The notes: a model not told the origin generated them from the letters alone. Positions 47,344 through 55,319 are shown, numbered from the stretch's first letter. The stretch: 64,000 bases of DNA from Lentisphaerota bacterium (GCA_015061815.1 SUVW01000003.1:89158-153157), one strand, 5' to 3'. Numbers and translations: made by a program.

Positions 47344-47894
47344 TTCGCTTCTCCGGCTTCTTCAAGAGCATCAAGTCTGACCAGATTGCGCCGCAGAGGA
47401 TACTGCATGGTCAAACGCAGCAGCAGACTGAATATGATACCGATCAAAGTGGAACTGTAAGCGATCAGACGGCTGCTTTGAGGAGAAAATGTCATCACCA
47501 GAAATGCCGATACCGTTCCGAAAAGGCCGAAATACAGCGGCACATCGAAAAATACTTCAGCATTATCCAGACTGCGGAGTTTCAACTTCACCGGATCACA
47601 GCTGCTGCGGATCGTGGAAACCACTGCATAGCCCACCCACAATGCCGCCAGCTGCAGGAGAGTGATAAAAATAAATATCCACATGGAAACCTTGCCGGTG
47701 AACTCCATTTTCTGCGCCAGTACCGCCTCGGATTCCACTGCCAGCGAATCGGCTCCCGGAACTTCCATTCCGGCAAAAAGCGATTTGAATTGCGGATTAT
47801 GCCCGAAAAGATAGAGTACTATTCCGGTGATTATCACTCCGACTGCAATCACCCCGATCAAACTTATCAGCAAATTTTTTCTGTTTTCCGCCAT
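47340..47894 (-). CDS. MotA/TolQ/ExbB-like membrane protein (tentative)
   Basis: A 184-residue protein with four TM segments (about 8-30, 68-93, 116-135, 140-163). The third, VPLYFGLFGTVSAFLVM, and the fourth, AYSSTLIGIIFSLLLRL, resemble the GLLGTV and TT.xGL motifs of the proton-channel helices in ExbB, TolQ and MotA. A loop of about 35 residues separates TM1 and TM2. The start at 47894 is fixed by GGAGG 6-7 nt upstream; further upstream the frame runs through the promoter. The neighbour read next has a single TM with an Asp, exactly what a partner subunit needs. No family was confirmed. Confidence 0.55.
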   Translation of the reverse strand: MAENRKNLLISLIGVIAVGVIITGIVLYLFGHNPQFKSLFAGMEVPGADSLAVESEAVLAQKMEFTGKVSMWIFIFITLLQLAALWVGYAVVSTIRSSCDPVKLKLRSLDNAEVFFDVPLYFGLFGTVSAFLVMTFSPQSSRLIAYSSTLIGIIFSLLLRLTMQYPLRRNLVRLDALEEAGEAK

Positions 47895-47950
47895 AATATC
47901 CTCCACAAATTTTTCCCATTTCCCGTTTCCGGGCCGTAACACATTTATAT

Positions 47951-47979
47951 AAAATAGAGCATATTTATGCAATAGTCAA
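47951..47979 (-). promoter_or_regulatory. Promoter of the channel/kinase/ABC-F operon, with dyad in the spacer
   Basis: Minus strand TTGACT (47974-47979), 17-bp spacer, TATTTT (47951-47956). A perfect 12-bp palindrome GCATATTTATGC (allowing the central TT) occupies 47959-47970 between the boxes, a good place for a repressor or MerR-type site. Confidence 0.6.
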
Positions 47980-48100
47980 GTTTTATCCCGAATAAAATTT
48001 CCCGGCAATGCTCCTGTCTTTTGGCGGTATCCGGTTTATTGTAATGCATCCGCTGACAGAATTTGACCGTCTTCTTCTGTCTGCACAGCATCTGCCGTAC

Positions 48101-48182
48101 GGATCAAAACGTTATTGCGCAGTTGACAAATCATGATACCGGTGATATATTCTTGTGTCCGCGATCAACAACTCTGGAGTGC
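48101..48182 (+). repeat. Promoter-bearing repeat element, copy 1
   Basis: Begins GGATCAAAACGTTATTGCG, contains TTGACA (48123-48128), 17 bp, TATATT (48146-48151), then GCGATCAACA and TGCAA. The 36 bases 48119-48154 are identical to the reverse complement of 59683-59718. It supplies the promoter of the yigZ-like gene at 48201. The remainder of the 306-bp gap 47895-48200 holds only the divergent kinase-operon promoter. Confidence 0.8.
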
Positions 48183-48200
48183 AAGAAAGAAAGAAATTCA

Positions 48201-48821
48201 ATGCTGATACTTAAAGAAGCCGCCCGGGCGGAAACAAAAGTTAAAAATTCCCGTTTCCTTGCAGAAGCCATTCCGATCTCATCTGTTGCCGAAGCCAAAG
48301 AGTTGTGGAAAGAGCGCAAGAGCAGTTATGACAACGGCGGTCATATCGTTTACGCCTTCACTCTCGGCCCGAATCAGAATATTTCCGGTTGTTCCGATGA
48401 CGGGGAACCATCCGGCACCGCCGGACGACCGGTTCTGGCAGTACTGCAGGGCAGCGGTCTGACCAATACCATAATCACAGTGGCCCGCTGGTTCGGCGGC
48501 ACCAAACTCGGCACCGGCGGTCTGGTACACGCTTACGGCGGAGCTGCCAAAGCGGTCCTCGAAGTTGCCCGGACGATGGAATTTGTCCGGATGCAGAAAC
48601 TATCATTTTCCGTACCGTATCCGCTTTACCCGACCGTCAGGGTCTATTTGGATTCTGCGGGTTTTACCGTAACATCAGAAGAGTTTGCCGGAAATATCCG
48701 GATAACCGGCACCCTGCCGGAAAAAGATGTTGCGCAATTTTCGGCTCATATCAATGAATTGGGCAATGGGAAAATCATTCTGACTGTTGAAACTCCATCA
48801 CACTCCGTCAACAATTTCTGA
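48201..48821 (+). CDS. YigZ/IMPACT family protein
   Basis: A 206-residue protein of the UPF0029/IMPACT family. The N-terminal IMPACT domain contains KNSRFLAEAIP, GHIVYAFTLG, CSDDGEPSGTAGRPVLAVLQ and VARWFGGTKLGTGGLVHAYG, all family hallmarks; the C-terminal domain (about 135-206) is the ferredoxin-like DUF1949 type. Its role in bacteria is uncertain (translation-related in eukaryotes). The start at 48201 is the Met directly before LILKEAA with an A/G-rich GAAAGAAAG upstream. Its 3' end overlaps the convergent uup by 24 nt. Confidence 0.9.
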   Translation: MLILKEAARAETKVKNSRFLAEAIPISSVAEAKELWKERKSSYDNGGHIVYAFTLGPNQNISGCSDDGEPSGTAGRPVLAVLQGSGLTNTIITVARWFGGTKLGTGGLVHAYGGAAKAVLEVARTMEFVRMQKLSFSVPYPLYPTVRVYLDSAGFTVTSEEFAGNIRITGTLPEKDVAQFSAHINELGNGKIILTVETPSHSVNNF

Positions 48822-50675
48822 CAACTCCCCCCACCGGGCGTACAGTGCCGCGCTCTTCTCTCTGGCGGCGGCCAGTTTCTGCTGCAAATCCTGACTTTGT
48901 GCGCCGTATTTGGCGTAGAAATCCGGATCACCGAATGCCTCTTCCAAAGCGGCGATCTCCTCTTCAACGGCTATGATCGCCTCTTCCATACCGTCAAATT
49001 CTTTCTGCTCCTTATAGGATAACTTCCGGGGCTTGTCTTTAACCGGCGGCGGCGCGCTCTTTTTTACGGGACTTTCCCGAATGACCGGTTGTTCGCGTTC
49101 GTGCCGCTTCTCCTGGGCATAATCGTAATCACCCGGAGTGTAAAAAATACCGCCGTTACGGTCAAAGGTCAACACTCCGGTACAGATACGGTTGAGAAAA
49201 TAACGGTCGTGGCTCACCGCCAGAACACATCCGGGAAATACCGCCAGAGCTTCTTCCAGCAGCCGCAAACTTGCCAGATCCAAATCATTGGTCGGCTCAT
49301 CCAGAATCAGAAAATTGCCGCCTTTTTTCAACACCTCTGCCAGAGCCAGACGCGCCTTTTCGCCGCCGGAAAGATATTTCACGGCAGTTTTGATCCTCTC
49401 GTCTTCAAAAAGGAAACGCTTCAAATATGTCCAGACAGTCACTTTTTCGGTTCCGAGATAAACATGCTCCAGCCCTTCGCTGATCTCTTCCAGCACGCTT
49501 TTTTCCGGGTCCAGAACCGCCCGGTTTTGGTCGATCACATTGAATTGCACCGTTGAAGCACATTCACAACTGCCGGAGTCGGGGGGCAATTGTCCGGTAA
49601 TGATTTTCACCAGAGTGGATTTCCCGATCCCGTTGGGGCCGGTCACCCCGATACGGCTGCCGGGAGCGAACTCAAAACTGAAGTTGCTTATCACCGGACG
49701 GCCGTCAAATGATTTGGAAACATTTTTCAATTCCACCACTTTATTGCCCAGACGCGGCGGATAGGGAATAAGCAATTCCATATCCGCATCCCGCAGAGGT
49801 TTGGCAACTGCACTGACCGCTTCAAAACGTTTGATCCTGCCCATGTTGCGCTTGAGTCTGGCCTTGGGGGAACGGCGCACCCAATCAATTTCCGAACGCA
49901 AAAAACTCTGCCGCTTGGCCTCAAGCTGATCTTCCCGGTACTCTCTTTCTGCCTTTGCCGCCAGAAAATCTGCATAAGTTCCGTCGTATGAATAAAATTT
50001 ACCGTGATCCAATTCCACTATGCGCGTAGATACCCGGTCGAGAAAGTACCGGTCATGAGTGACAAACAAACAGGCGGTGGAAGTGGAATTCAAAAACTCT
50101 TCGATCCATTCGACGGTATTCACATCCAGATGGTTGGTCGGTTCATCCAACAGCAGCAGATCCGGTTCGCTTATGATCGCTCCGGCCAGAGCGACCCGCC
50201 GTTTTTCCCCTCCGGAAAGTTCACCGCACCGGCGTGAAGCCAACCCCGTAAGATGCAATTTTTCCATTATGGTATTGAGTTTCACCTCCGGATTCCAGAC
50301 ATCATACATGGAAATAAGGTGTTCCAATTCAGCATGCGCCGGAGATGCCGGAGAGAGCTGTTCATATTGCCGGAGCAGATCGTAAAAGAAGCTCAATTCA
50401 GCGCGGATATTTTCTGCAACAGTAGAATTTTCATCCAGCTGGAAATCCTGCGGCAATTCAGCACACCGCAAATTACGCCGCCGGGTCAAACGGGAGAACT
50501 CCCCCGGCAGTTCCGCCCCGGTAATTATCCGCAGCAAAGTGGATTTACCGCATCCGTTACGACCGACCAGGGCAACTTTTTCCCCGGTGGAAATGGAAAA
50601 TTCAGTTTTATCATACAAAATCTGTCTGCCGACAGCCAGTGACAGATCGGCAGCAGAGAAAAGTACTTCAGACAT
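48798..50675 (-). CDS. uup: ABC-F ATPase, Uup type
   Basis: A 625-residue two-ABC-domain soluble ATPase. Walker A GRNGCGKST (about 38) and GPNGIGKST (about 345), signature LSGGEKRR and LSGGEKAR, Walker B LLLLDEPTNHLD and FLILDEPTNDLD. The linker sequence DWVRRSPKARLKRNMGRI is the Uup-type basic arm, and the C-terminal coiled coil (about 555-625) binds DNA or nucleic acid in Uup. Uup is linked to Holliday-junction and ribosome-associated functions. It has its own promoter, which abuts that of the divergent 50830 gene. Confidence 0.88.
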   Translation of the reverse strand: MSEVLFSAADLSLAVGRQILYDKTEFSISTGEKVALVGRNGCGKSTLLRIITGAELPGEFSRLTRRRNLRCAELPQDFQLDENSTVAENIRAELSFFYDLLRQYEQLSPASPAHAELEHLISMYDVWNPEVKLNTIMEKLHLTGLASRRCGELSGGEKRRVALAGAIISEPDLLLLDEPTNHLDVNTVEWIEEFLNSTSTACLFVTHDRYFLDRVSTRIVELDHGKFYSYDGTYADFLAAKAEREYREDQLEAKRQSFLRSEIDWVRRSPKARLKRNMGRIKRFEAVSAVAKPLRDADMELLIPYPPRLGNKVVELKNVSKSFDGRPVISNFSFEFAPGSRIGVTGPNGIGKSTLVKIITGQLPPDSGSCECASTVQFNVIDQNRAVLDPEKSVLEEISEGLEHVYLGTEKVTVWTYLKRFLFEDERIKTAVKYLSGGEKARLALAEVLKKGGNFLILDEPTNDLDLASLRLLEEALAVFPGCVLAVSHDRYFLNRICTGVLTFDRNGGIFYTPGDYDYAQEKRHEREQPVIRESPVKKSAPPPVKDKPRKLSYKEQKEFDGMEEAIIAVEEEIAALEEAFGDPDFYAKYGAQSQDLQQKLAAAREKSAALYARWGELSEIVDGV

Positions 50676-50725
50676 ATTGCGCTTCTCCGGTTGATATTTT
50701 CAAGGCAATTACCGCCCCATAACAT

Positions 50726-50754
50726 AAAATATCACAAAAAAATGAGTTTTTCAA
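50726..50754 (-). promoter_or_regulatory. Promoter of uup
   Basis: Minus strand TTGAAA (50749-50754), 17-bp spacer, TATTTT (50726-50731). The -35 box directly abuts the plus-strand -35 box at 50755. Confidence 0.7.
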
Positions 50755-50783
50755 TTGAAAAATCAGTTGACAGGTGTTATTGT
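50755..50783 (+). promoter_or_regulatory. Promoter of the AhpD-like gene
   Basis: TTGAAA (50755-50760), 17-bp spacer, TATTGT (50778-50783). Together with the uup promoter it forms TTTCAATTGAAA, a perfect 12-bp palindrome at 50749-50760. Confidence 0.65.
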
Positions 50784-50829
50784 GTATAAACAGATACTCT
50801 CTTTTAACAACAGAAAGGAAACAGACATC

Positions 50830-51216
50830 ATGGCTTCCGTAAAACTTTACAATCAGACCGGTGACAGCAAAGCGCAAAGTATCCAGAATTCCATTGAAAA
50901 GAAATTCGGCCGCATTCCGGAGGTTTTTCAGGCAATGGGCCGCAATGGCGACTTTCTCGAAGCGGTACTCAAACTGGCCGAAGTTTCCGGCAGAGGACTT
51001 GATCCCAAAACCAAAGAGCTGATCATCATTGCCGTCAGTGCCGTAAACGGCTGCACCTATTGTCTGGATGCTCACCGGTCAGCGGCATTGCAGTTGGGAT
51101 TAACCGATGAAGATATCACCGCTGCCATCGAAGTGGCCTCGGCGATCTCGTTATTCAACACCTACAACAAGGCTATCGACCTTGATTCCGACTTGAAAAC
51201 TCCGGTCAAAGAGTAA
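50830..51216 (+). CDS. Carboxymuconolactone decarboxylase/AhpD-like protein
   Basis: A 128-residue single-domain protein of the CMD/AhpD family. The redox signature is CTYCLDAH (CxxC plus His at about 79-86), preceded by the KTKELIIIAVSAVNG helix. AhpD-type members reduce peroxiredoxins or act as alkylhydroperoxidases; with CxxC and His here a redox role is likelier than decarboxylation. The start at 50830 has AAAGGA upstream and no signal peptide. It stands alone with its own promoter. Confidence 0.88.
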   Translation: MASVKLYNQTGDSKAQSIQNSIEKKFGRIPEVFQAMGRNGDFLEAVLKLAEVSGRGLDPKTKELIIIAVSAVNGCTYCLDAHRSAALQLGLTDEDITAAIEVASAISLFNTYNKAIDLDSDLKTPVKE

Positions 51217-51226
51217 TTATCGGCAC

Positions 51227-51255
51227 TTGACAAACCCGGATGATGGTGATATTTT
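51227..51255 (+). promoter_or_regulatory. Promoter of the 51304 gene
   Basis: TTGACA (51227-51232), 17-bp spacer, TATTTT (51250-51255); about 42 nt to the ATG. Confidence 0.75.
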
Positions 51256-51303
51256 ATTGGCAGAGGCAGTTGAATTGCCGTAACTCATACCCGATGGTAT
51301 TTT

Positions 51304-51822
51304 ATGAAACTGATCAATAAAAAATTGCTGTTATCCGGATTGATTGCCGGTTTGTGTCTGTCACTGTTTGCTTCCGGCGACATATCCGGACGGCTGCGCC
51401 GGATGGAAGATGACATCAAAGATCTGGACAAGAAACTTGCCAAAGCGGAAGCCGGTTCCCGCAAAGCACTTAATCTTACCCGGCAGCGGGAAAAATATGC
51501 TCTGGAAATGATACACTCCATCCAGCTGGAGCTGATGGATGGCGGGAATAAGAATGACGGACGGCGGCGGAAATTGCAGCTGCTGCTCAAAAATGAAAGT
51601 AATTTCCTGAAAAAGTCTTTGAAAGACAGGAAAGATTTTCCCGGCTTGGATCATCTCGCTGATATCAGCATCATAATGCAGAATATCCGTTCCGGGAAGC
51701 TCAAATACGATGACAAAATCCCCAAAAACGACTCCCTGCTTATGCGGGATATCCAGAAAAAACAGCGGGATTATCTGGATAAAATACATAAAGAACAGTT
51801 GCGCAACCATAAAAAAAAGTAA
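51304..51822 (+). CDS. Exported basic coiled-coil protein, unknown function
   Basis: A 172-residue protein with a signal peptide (about 1-24, KKLLLSGLIAGLCLSLFASG) and an otherwise charged, mostly helical sequence: DISGRLRRMEDDIKDLDKKLAKAEAGS is a clear heptad stretch, and the C-terminus is strongly Lys-rich (EQLRNHKKK). No known family is recognised. It resembles small periplasmic chaperone-like or envelope-binding proteins only in general character. It has its own consensus promoter and converges on rpoN. Confidence 0.6.
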   Translation: MKLINKKLLLSGLIAGLCLSLFASGDISGRLRRMEDDIKDLDKKLAKAEAGSRKALNLTRQREKYALEMIHSIQLELMDGGNKNDGRRRKLQLLLKNESNFLKKSLKDRKDFPGLDHLADISIIMQNIRSGKLKYDDKIPKNDSLLMRDIQKKQRDYLDKIHKEQLRNHKKK

Positions 51823-51881
51823 GCGGCAGGGTATCACAACAAAAATGAAATAATAATCGAGGCAATTTCAAAAGTCCTCAA

Positions 51882-53306
51882 TCAATAAAACTTTTTCCGC
51901 AACGCCGAAGCCGGAATATTCATCAACTCCCGGTATTTCGCCACCGTCCTCCGCGCCACCGGCAGCCCTGCGTCATTCAGCATTCTGGAAATTGTTTCAT
52001 CAGAAAGCGGTTCCGTCTGATCTTCTGAAGCTATCAACTGTTTGATTTTCTGCTGGATCGCCCGCGCGGAAACATCTTCGCCGTTTTCCGAATTGTAAGT
52101 CCCGGAGAAGAAAAAGCGCAACGGGAACACTCCTTGCGGCGTTTCGATGAATTTATCCGCCACACAACGGCTGATGGTACTCTCATTGACTCCCAATTCA
52201 GCAGCGGCACTTTTCATGGTCATTCCTTTTAATTTGTCCACTCCGCCATCCAGAAAGGCGGACTGACGGGTTATCAGAAATTCCCCCAGCTGTTTCAAAG
52301 TACTTTCGCGCATACTCAATGCCCGCAGCAATTCCCGGGCCCGGTTCAATTTTTCGGTAAGATAGGCCCGGTCATCGGGAGAAAGGGAGGCATCTTCCAG
52401 AAGTTTCTCATAAAGCGGACTGACCGTCAGGCGTACCGATGCCGGACGCCTGACCCGGACCGTGTAAGTACCGTTTTCATCTTTGCTGACCGCCAGATCC
52501 GGAACAATGCTCCGGGGGGCGGAATCTGTTTCGCTGCGGCCGGGAGCCGGATTGAGCGACCGGAGAGTTTTCAACATATTTTCCAACTTCTCCGGAGTGA
52601 TCCCGAGCTTTTTTTCCAGCCGGGTCATGCGGTTCATTTCCAGATCCGGCAACCCTTCATCCAGCAGACGGACAAAATCTCCGGTAAGCAATCCTTTATG
52701 AGCCAGCTGCAATTTCAGACACTCTGCCAGATCCCGGGCTGCAACTCCCGCCGGAGCGATGCTCTGTACAATATGCAGAGCTTCATTGATCTCATCCATA
52801 TCCGCATCACACTGCATGGCCAAATCAGCCAGATTGACGGTCAGATAGCCGTCATCATTCAATGCGGAAACGATTTCCGAAGCAGCTTCCATCAAATTTT
52901 CCGGCAATCCCAACGCGTGCAATTCTGAAAGTAAAAGAGTCCGCAACGGCGGCGGAGGAGCCGGGAGGTTGCCCAGAAAATCCATTGTTCCGGCTTCATC
53001 ACGTGATTGCTGCGGCAAAGGCAGATCATCCGCCCACTCTTCGGGGAGGATACTGTTCTGTTCGTAATCATTTTCGTCATATCCGGAGTTTTCCGGAACA
53101 TCGGAAACAATATTTTCACTGCTGCTGAAAACCGGGTCACTCTGCTCCTCAAGCAGAACATTTCCGGCGAGTTCTTCAGTCAATCTGCTCTCAAGCAGCG
53201 GCAGGGGCATGGCCAGCAGCTCCAGACTGCGCTGCTGACTCTGGGAGATAAGTTGTTTCTGTTCCAGCCTGCCGGAGAGACCGGTGGTCAATTTTGTTTC
53301 CGCCAT
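51882..53306 (-). CDS. rpoN: RNA polymerase sigma-54 factor
   Basis: A 474-residue sigma-54. Region I is the Gln/Leu-rich N-terminus (LEQKQLISQSQQRSLELLAMPLPLLESRLTEEL), followed by an acidic linker, the core-binding domain, and the DNA-binding domain ending in the RpoN box ARRTVAKYRE (about residues 452-461). It directs RNA polymerase to -24/-12 promoters that need AAA+ activators; no such activator is in this window. Length is normal (477 in E. coli). Confidence 0.96.
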   Translation of the reverse strand: MAETKLTTGLSGRLEQKQLISQSQQRSLELLAMPLPLLESRLTEELAGNVLLEEQSDPVFSSSENIVSDVPENSGYDENDYEQNSILPEEWADDLPLPQQSRDEAGTMDFLGNLPAPPPPLRTLLLSELHALGLPENLMEAASEIVSALNDDGYLTVNLADLAMQCDADMDEINEALHIVQSIAPAGVAARDLAECLKLQLAHKGLLTGDFVRLLDEGLPDLEMNRMTRLEKKLGITPEKLENMLKTLRSLNPAPGRSETDSAPRSIVPDLAVSKDENGTYTVRVRRPASVRLTVSPLYEKLLEDASLSPDDRAYLTEKLNRARELLRALSMRESTLKQLGEFLITRQSAFLDGGVDKLKGMTMKSAAAELGVNESTISRCVADKFIETPQGVFPLRFFFSGTYNSENGEDVSARAIQQKIKQLIASEDQTEPLSDETISRMLNDAGLPVARRTVAKYRELMNIPASALRKKFY

Positions 53307-53383
53307 TATTCACTTTCCCGGGGAAGTTTCCCCTTATGTCAATTTCAGTTATTGTCCCATTTGTTGTGATGCCATCATACCGT

Positions 53384-53423
53384 CGGTGGCGCATTGCGGG
53401 TAATCTCTTGTCAAATCATCGGA
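53384..53423 (+). repeat. 40-bp dispersed repeat, copy 1
   Basis: Starts CGGTGGCGCATTGCGG and ends CATCGGA; about 35 of 40 positions match 57397-57436. It lies upstream of promoter element copy 2 in the 449-bp gap 53307-53755, which has no credible gene. Confidence 0.75.
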
Positions 53424-53511
53424 CGTATTCGCAGTCGAGTACCTTTCAGTACACTCCTGCTCATCCGCCTTGATTTGACTTCGACCTTACTTCGCACTGC
53501 ATCCACCGGTT

Positions 53512-53604
53512 GGATCAAACCGTTATTGCGTGGTTGACAAATCATAATGTCGGTGATATATCCTTATGTTTGCCATTGTTGCAATCAACGGTTGTTGAAT
53601 GCAA
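53512..53604 (+). repeat. Promoter-bearing repeat element, copy 2 (diverged)
   Basis: GGATCAAACCGTTATTGCG, then TTGACA (53534-53539), 17 bp, TATATC (53557-53562), then GCAATCAACGGTTGTTGAAT and GCAA. Its transcript would start near 53569 and soon meet an AAATTGGG / CCCAATTT hairpin (53614-53635), about 190 nt ahead of walJ. Confidence 0.7.
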
Positions 53605-53669
53605 ATTTCACAAAAATTGGGACATTGCCCAATTTCACAAAAAATCCGGAAAAATCCTCCGGAAAACAT

Positions 53670-53698
53670 TTGACAACTGCCTGAATAGAATTTAGATT
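53670..53698 (+). promoter_or_regulatory. Proximal promoter of the walJ-like gene
   Basis: TTGACA (53670-53675), 17-bp spacer, TAGATT (53693-53698), about 50 nt before the ATG. It is independent of the distal promoter in repeat copy 2. Confidence 0.65.
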
Positions 53699-53755
53699 AT
53701 AAAGCGTGATTTTTCAACTCTTATTCGAGAATAATTTTCATTTTTTTCTGAAACT

Positions 53756-54550
53756 ATGGCTGAAACAACTCTTTTTTTGAGCGCACTGGGCAGCGGAAGC
53801 AGCGGAAATGCGTTTTTTCTGGAATCTCCGGATGGAGCATTGCTGATAGATCAGGGGTTCTCCCGGAAAGAACTGCTCTGCCGGATGGAGAGATCCGGAT
53901 GTGACCCGAAAAAATTATGCGGCGCACTTCTCACGCATGAACACGGCGATCACTCCTGCGGCGCGCGGGTATTCTGCGACACATTCGATCTGCCGCTTTA
54001 CGCTTCTGCAGAAACGGTTTTTCATCTGAAGCGCAACGGCAATCTGCCCCGGACGGTGCGGGCATTTGAACCGGGAGCAAAATTTGAACTGGCCGGATTC
54101 AACATAACCAGTTTTGCCCTGTCGCATGATGTGGAAACAGTGGGATTCCAATTCAATTACAGGCAAAGCAAGATCGGATTTGCCACCGATTCCGGATGTT
54201 TGAGCGAAAGTGTCAAAAAGCATCTGAAAAATTGCGATGCACTGGTGATCGAAAGCAATTACGACCATGAAATGCTGATGAATTCATCCCGCCGTCTGGA
54301 TCTGAAACGGCGGATATTCAGCATCCGGGGACATCTGGGTAACAAAGATACGGCCGAGTTGCTGGGGGAATTGCTGGGGGAGCGTTCCCGGCTGCTGCTG
54401 CTGGCTCATGTGAGCCGGGAGTGCAACAACTATGATCTGCTCGCTGAATTGTGCGCCGGGAAACTGGCTGAATTGAACCGGCAGTCATGCCGTTTTGAGG
54501 TGCTGAAACAGGATGTGCCATCGGAAAAATTCATCATCCCCGCAGAGTGA
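53756..54550 (+). CDS. MBL-fold metallohydrolase, WalJ/YycJ-like
   Basis: A 264-residue metallo-beta-lactamase-fold protein. SALGSGSSGNAFFLE at the N-terminus is the YycJ/WalJ signature, the metal site is LLTHEHGDHSCGA (HxHxDH, about 61-73), and later His and Asp ligands occur at about 124 (ALSHDVE), 143 (FATDSG) and 224 (LAHVSREC). Family members are exonuclease-like or tie DNA replication to cell division in Firmicutes; here no wal genes are nearby. Two promoters lie upstream. No strong Shine-Dalgarno is seen before the ATG. Confidence 0.85.
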   Translation: MAETTLFLSALGSGSSGNAFFLESPDGALLIDQGFSRKELLCRMERSGCDPKKLCGALLTHEHGDHSCGARVFCDTFDLPLYASAETVFHLKRNGNLPRTVRAFEPGAKFELAGFNITSFALSHDVETVGFQFNYRQSKIGFATDSGCLSESVKKHLKNCDALVIESNYDHEMLMNSSRRLDLKRRIFSIRGHLGNKDTAELLGELLGERSRLLLLAHVSRECNNYDLLAELCAGKLAELNRQSCRFEVLKQDVPSEKFIIPAE

Positions 54551-54687
54551 AAGAAAAAGAGCAACTCCGGCAAATTCCGGCAAATAAACACTTTTTATGA
54601 GATTTATTGTGCAAAAAACAGTTGCAAAGACTTGCTTTTTCCAAAAATGGTGATACATTAATAGTCTGTCGTGACTTGTGACAGTTT

Positions 54688-54716
54688 TTGACAAATTTAT
54701 TGTTTTTGGATATAAC
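54688..54716 (+). promoter_or_regulatory. Promoter of rpsT
   Basis: TTGACA (54688-54693), 17-bp spacer, TATAAC (54711-54716). The leader is only about 12 nt, just enough for the AAGGAAA ribosome site. Confidence 0.8.
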
Positions 54717-54733
54717 GTGAAGGAAAATTGAAT

Positions 54734-54991
54734 ATGGCACATACCAAATCTGCCGTCAAACGTCTTGCCACCAGCAAGAAGGCCAACCTCCGCAACCGTG
54801 CGCGGGTCAGTGAGTTGAAAACTATTGAGAAGAAGTTGCGCGCCGCTGTCGCCGCCGGTGATGCCGCCGCGACCGAGCTGGCCAAAACTTTCGCCAGCCG
54901 TCTGGATAAAGCAGTGAAGGCCGGAACCATCCATGCCAACCGCGCTGCCAACAAAAAATCCCAGGCGGATAAACTCCTCGCTGCAAAATAA
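54734..54991 (+). CDS. rpsT: 30S ribosomal protein S20
   Basis: 85 residues, the usual size. AHTKSAVKRLATSKKANLRNRARVSELKTIEK and the late IHANRAANKKSQADKLL are diagnostic of S20, a three-helix 16S rRNA-binding protein. The ATG at 54734 is preferred over a TTG at 54728. Codon use is strongly biased, as expected of a ribosomal protein. Confidence 0.96.
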   Translation: MAHTKSAVKRLATSKKANLRNRARVSELKTIEKKLRAAVAAGDAAATELAKTFASRLDKAVKAGTIHANRAANKKSQADKLLAAK

Positions 54992-55011
54992 TTTTTGCGT
55001 CAGAAAAATTT

Positions 55012-55055
55012 TAAGGGCTGTTGCCAAACCTTGAAGGTGTGCAGCAGCCCTTTTT
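55012..55055 (+). terminator. Terminator of rpsT
   Basis: Stem GGGCTGTTGC / GCAGCAGCCC (one G-U pair) with a 16-nt loop, then TTTTT. Its 5' arm GGGCTGTTGCCA is shared with the terminator at 57341. Confidence 0.88.
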
Positions 55056-55086
55056 CTGTCAACCGTTTTTCCGTTTACAATTATTG

Positions 55087-55275
55087 TCAATCCTGTTTTA
55101 CGCTCTCATCGCCAGGTTCCACAAATTGCGGAAGGTCAAGCTGCGGCATCGGCAGCTTTTCCGGAATAAAGAAAAGATTGTATACCGATGATCTGCTGTC
55201 TTTATCCGGCAAATAACCATGCGCCATACCGCGCGGGATGACAAAAATATCCCCCCGCCGGAAATTTTCAGGATG
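55087..55275 (-). pseudogene. Remnant of an AraC-type regulator (cupin segment only)
   Basis: On the minus strand an open stretch of 62 codons with no start codon reads HPENFRRGDIFVIPRGMAHGY, then YNLFFIPEKLPMPQLDLPQF, ending at a stop (55087-55089). Such RRGD.FVIP.G..HGY and NLFF.PE.L motifs are typical of the N-terminal sugar-binding cupin of AraC regulators in this genome type. The upstream part is missing (stop at 55276-55278, next to the promoter of the alpha/beta hydrolase gene) and no DNA-binding domain follows. It is therefore a broken regulator lying divergently beside a carbohydrate operon. It fills most of the 416-bp gap 54992-55407. Confidence 0.65.
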
Positions 55276-55290
55276 TTATAAAAGCAAGGT

Positions 55291-55319
55291 TTGACAAATT
55301 CAGACCTGACAACTATATT
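55291..55319 (+). promoter_or_regulatory. Promoter of the alpha/beta hydrolase-GH43-like operon
   Basis: TTGACA (55291-55296), 17-bp spacer, TATATT (55314-55319): full consensus. Leader about 82 nt. Confidence 0.85.

Noticed and set aside
45310..47894. Canonical Zorya (ZorAB) defence pair
   Set aside because: The channel-like protein is only 184 aa with no long cytoplasmic tail, the partner lacks a recognisable OmpA peptidoglycan-binding domain, and no ZorC/D/E-type helicase or nuclease is adjacent. Only a distant structural analogy is kept.
53307..53383. Sigma-54 promoter controlling rpoN itself
   Set aside because: No convincing TGGCAC-N5-TTGCA element was seen upstream of rpoN.
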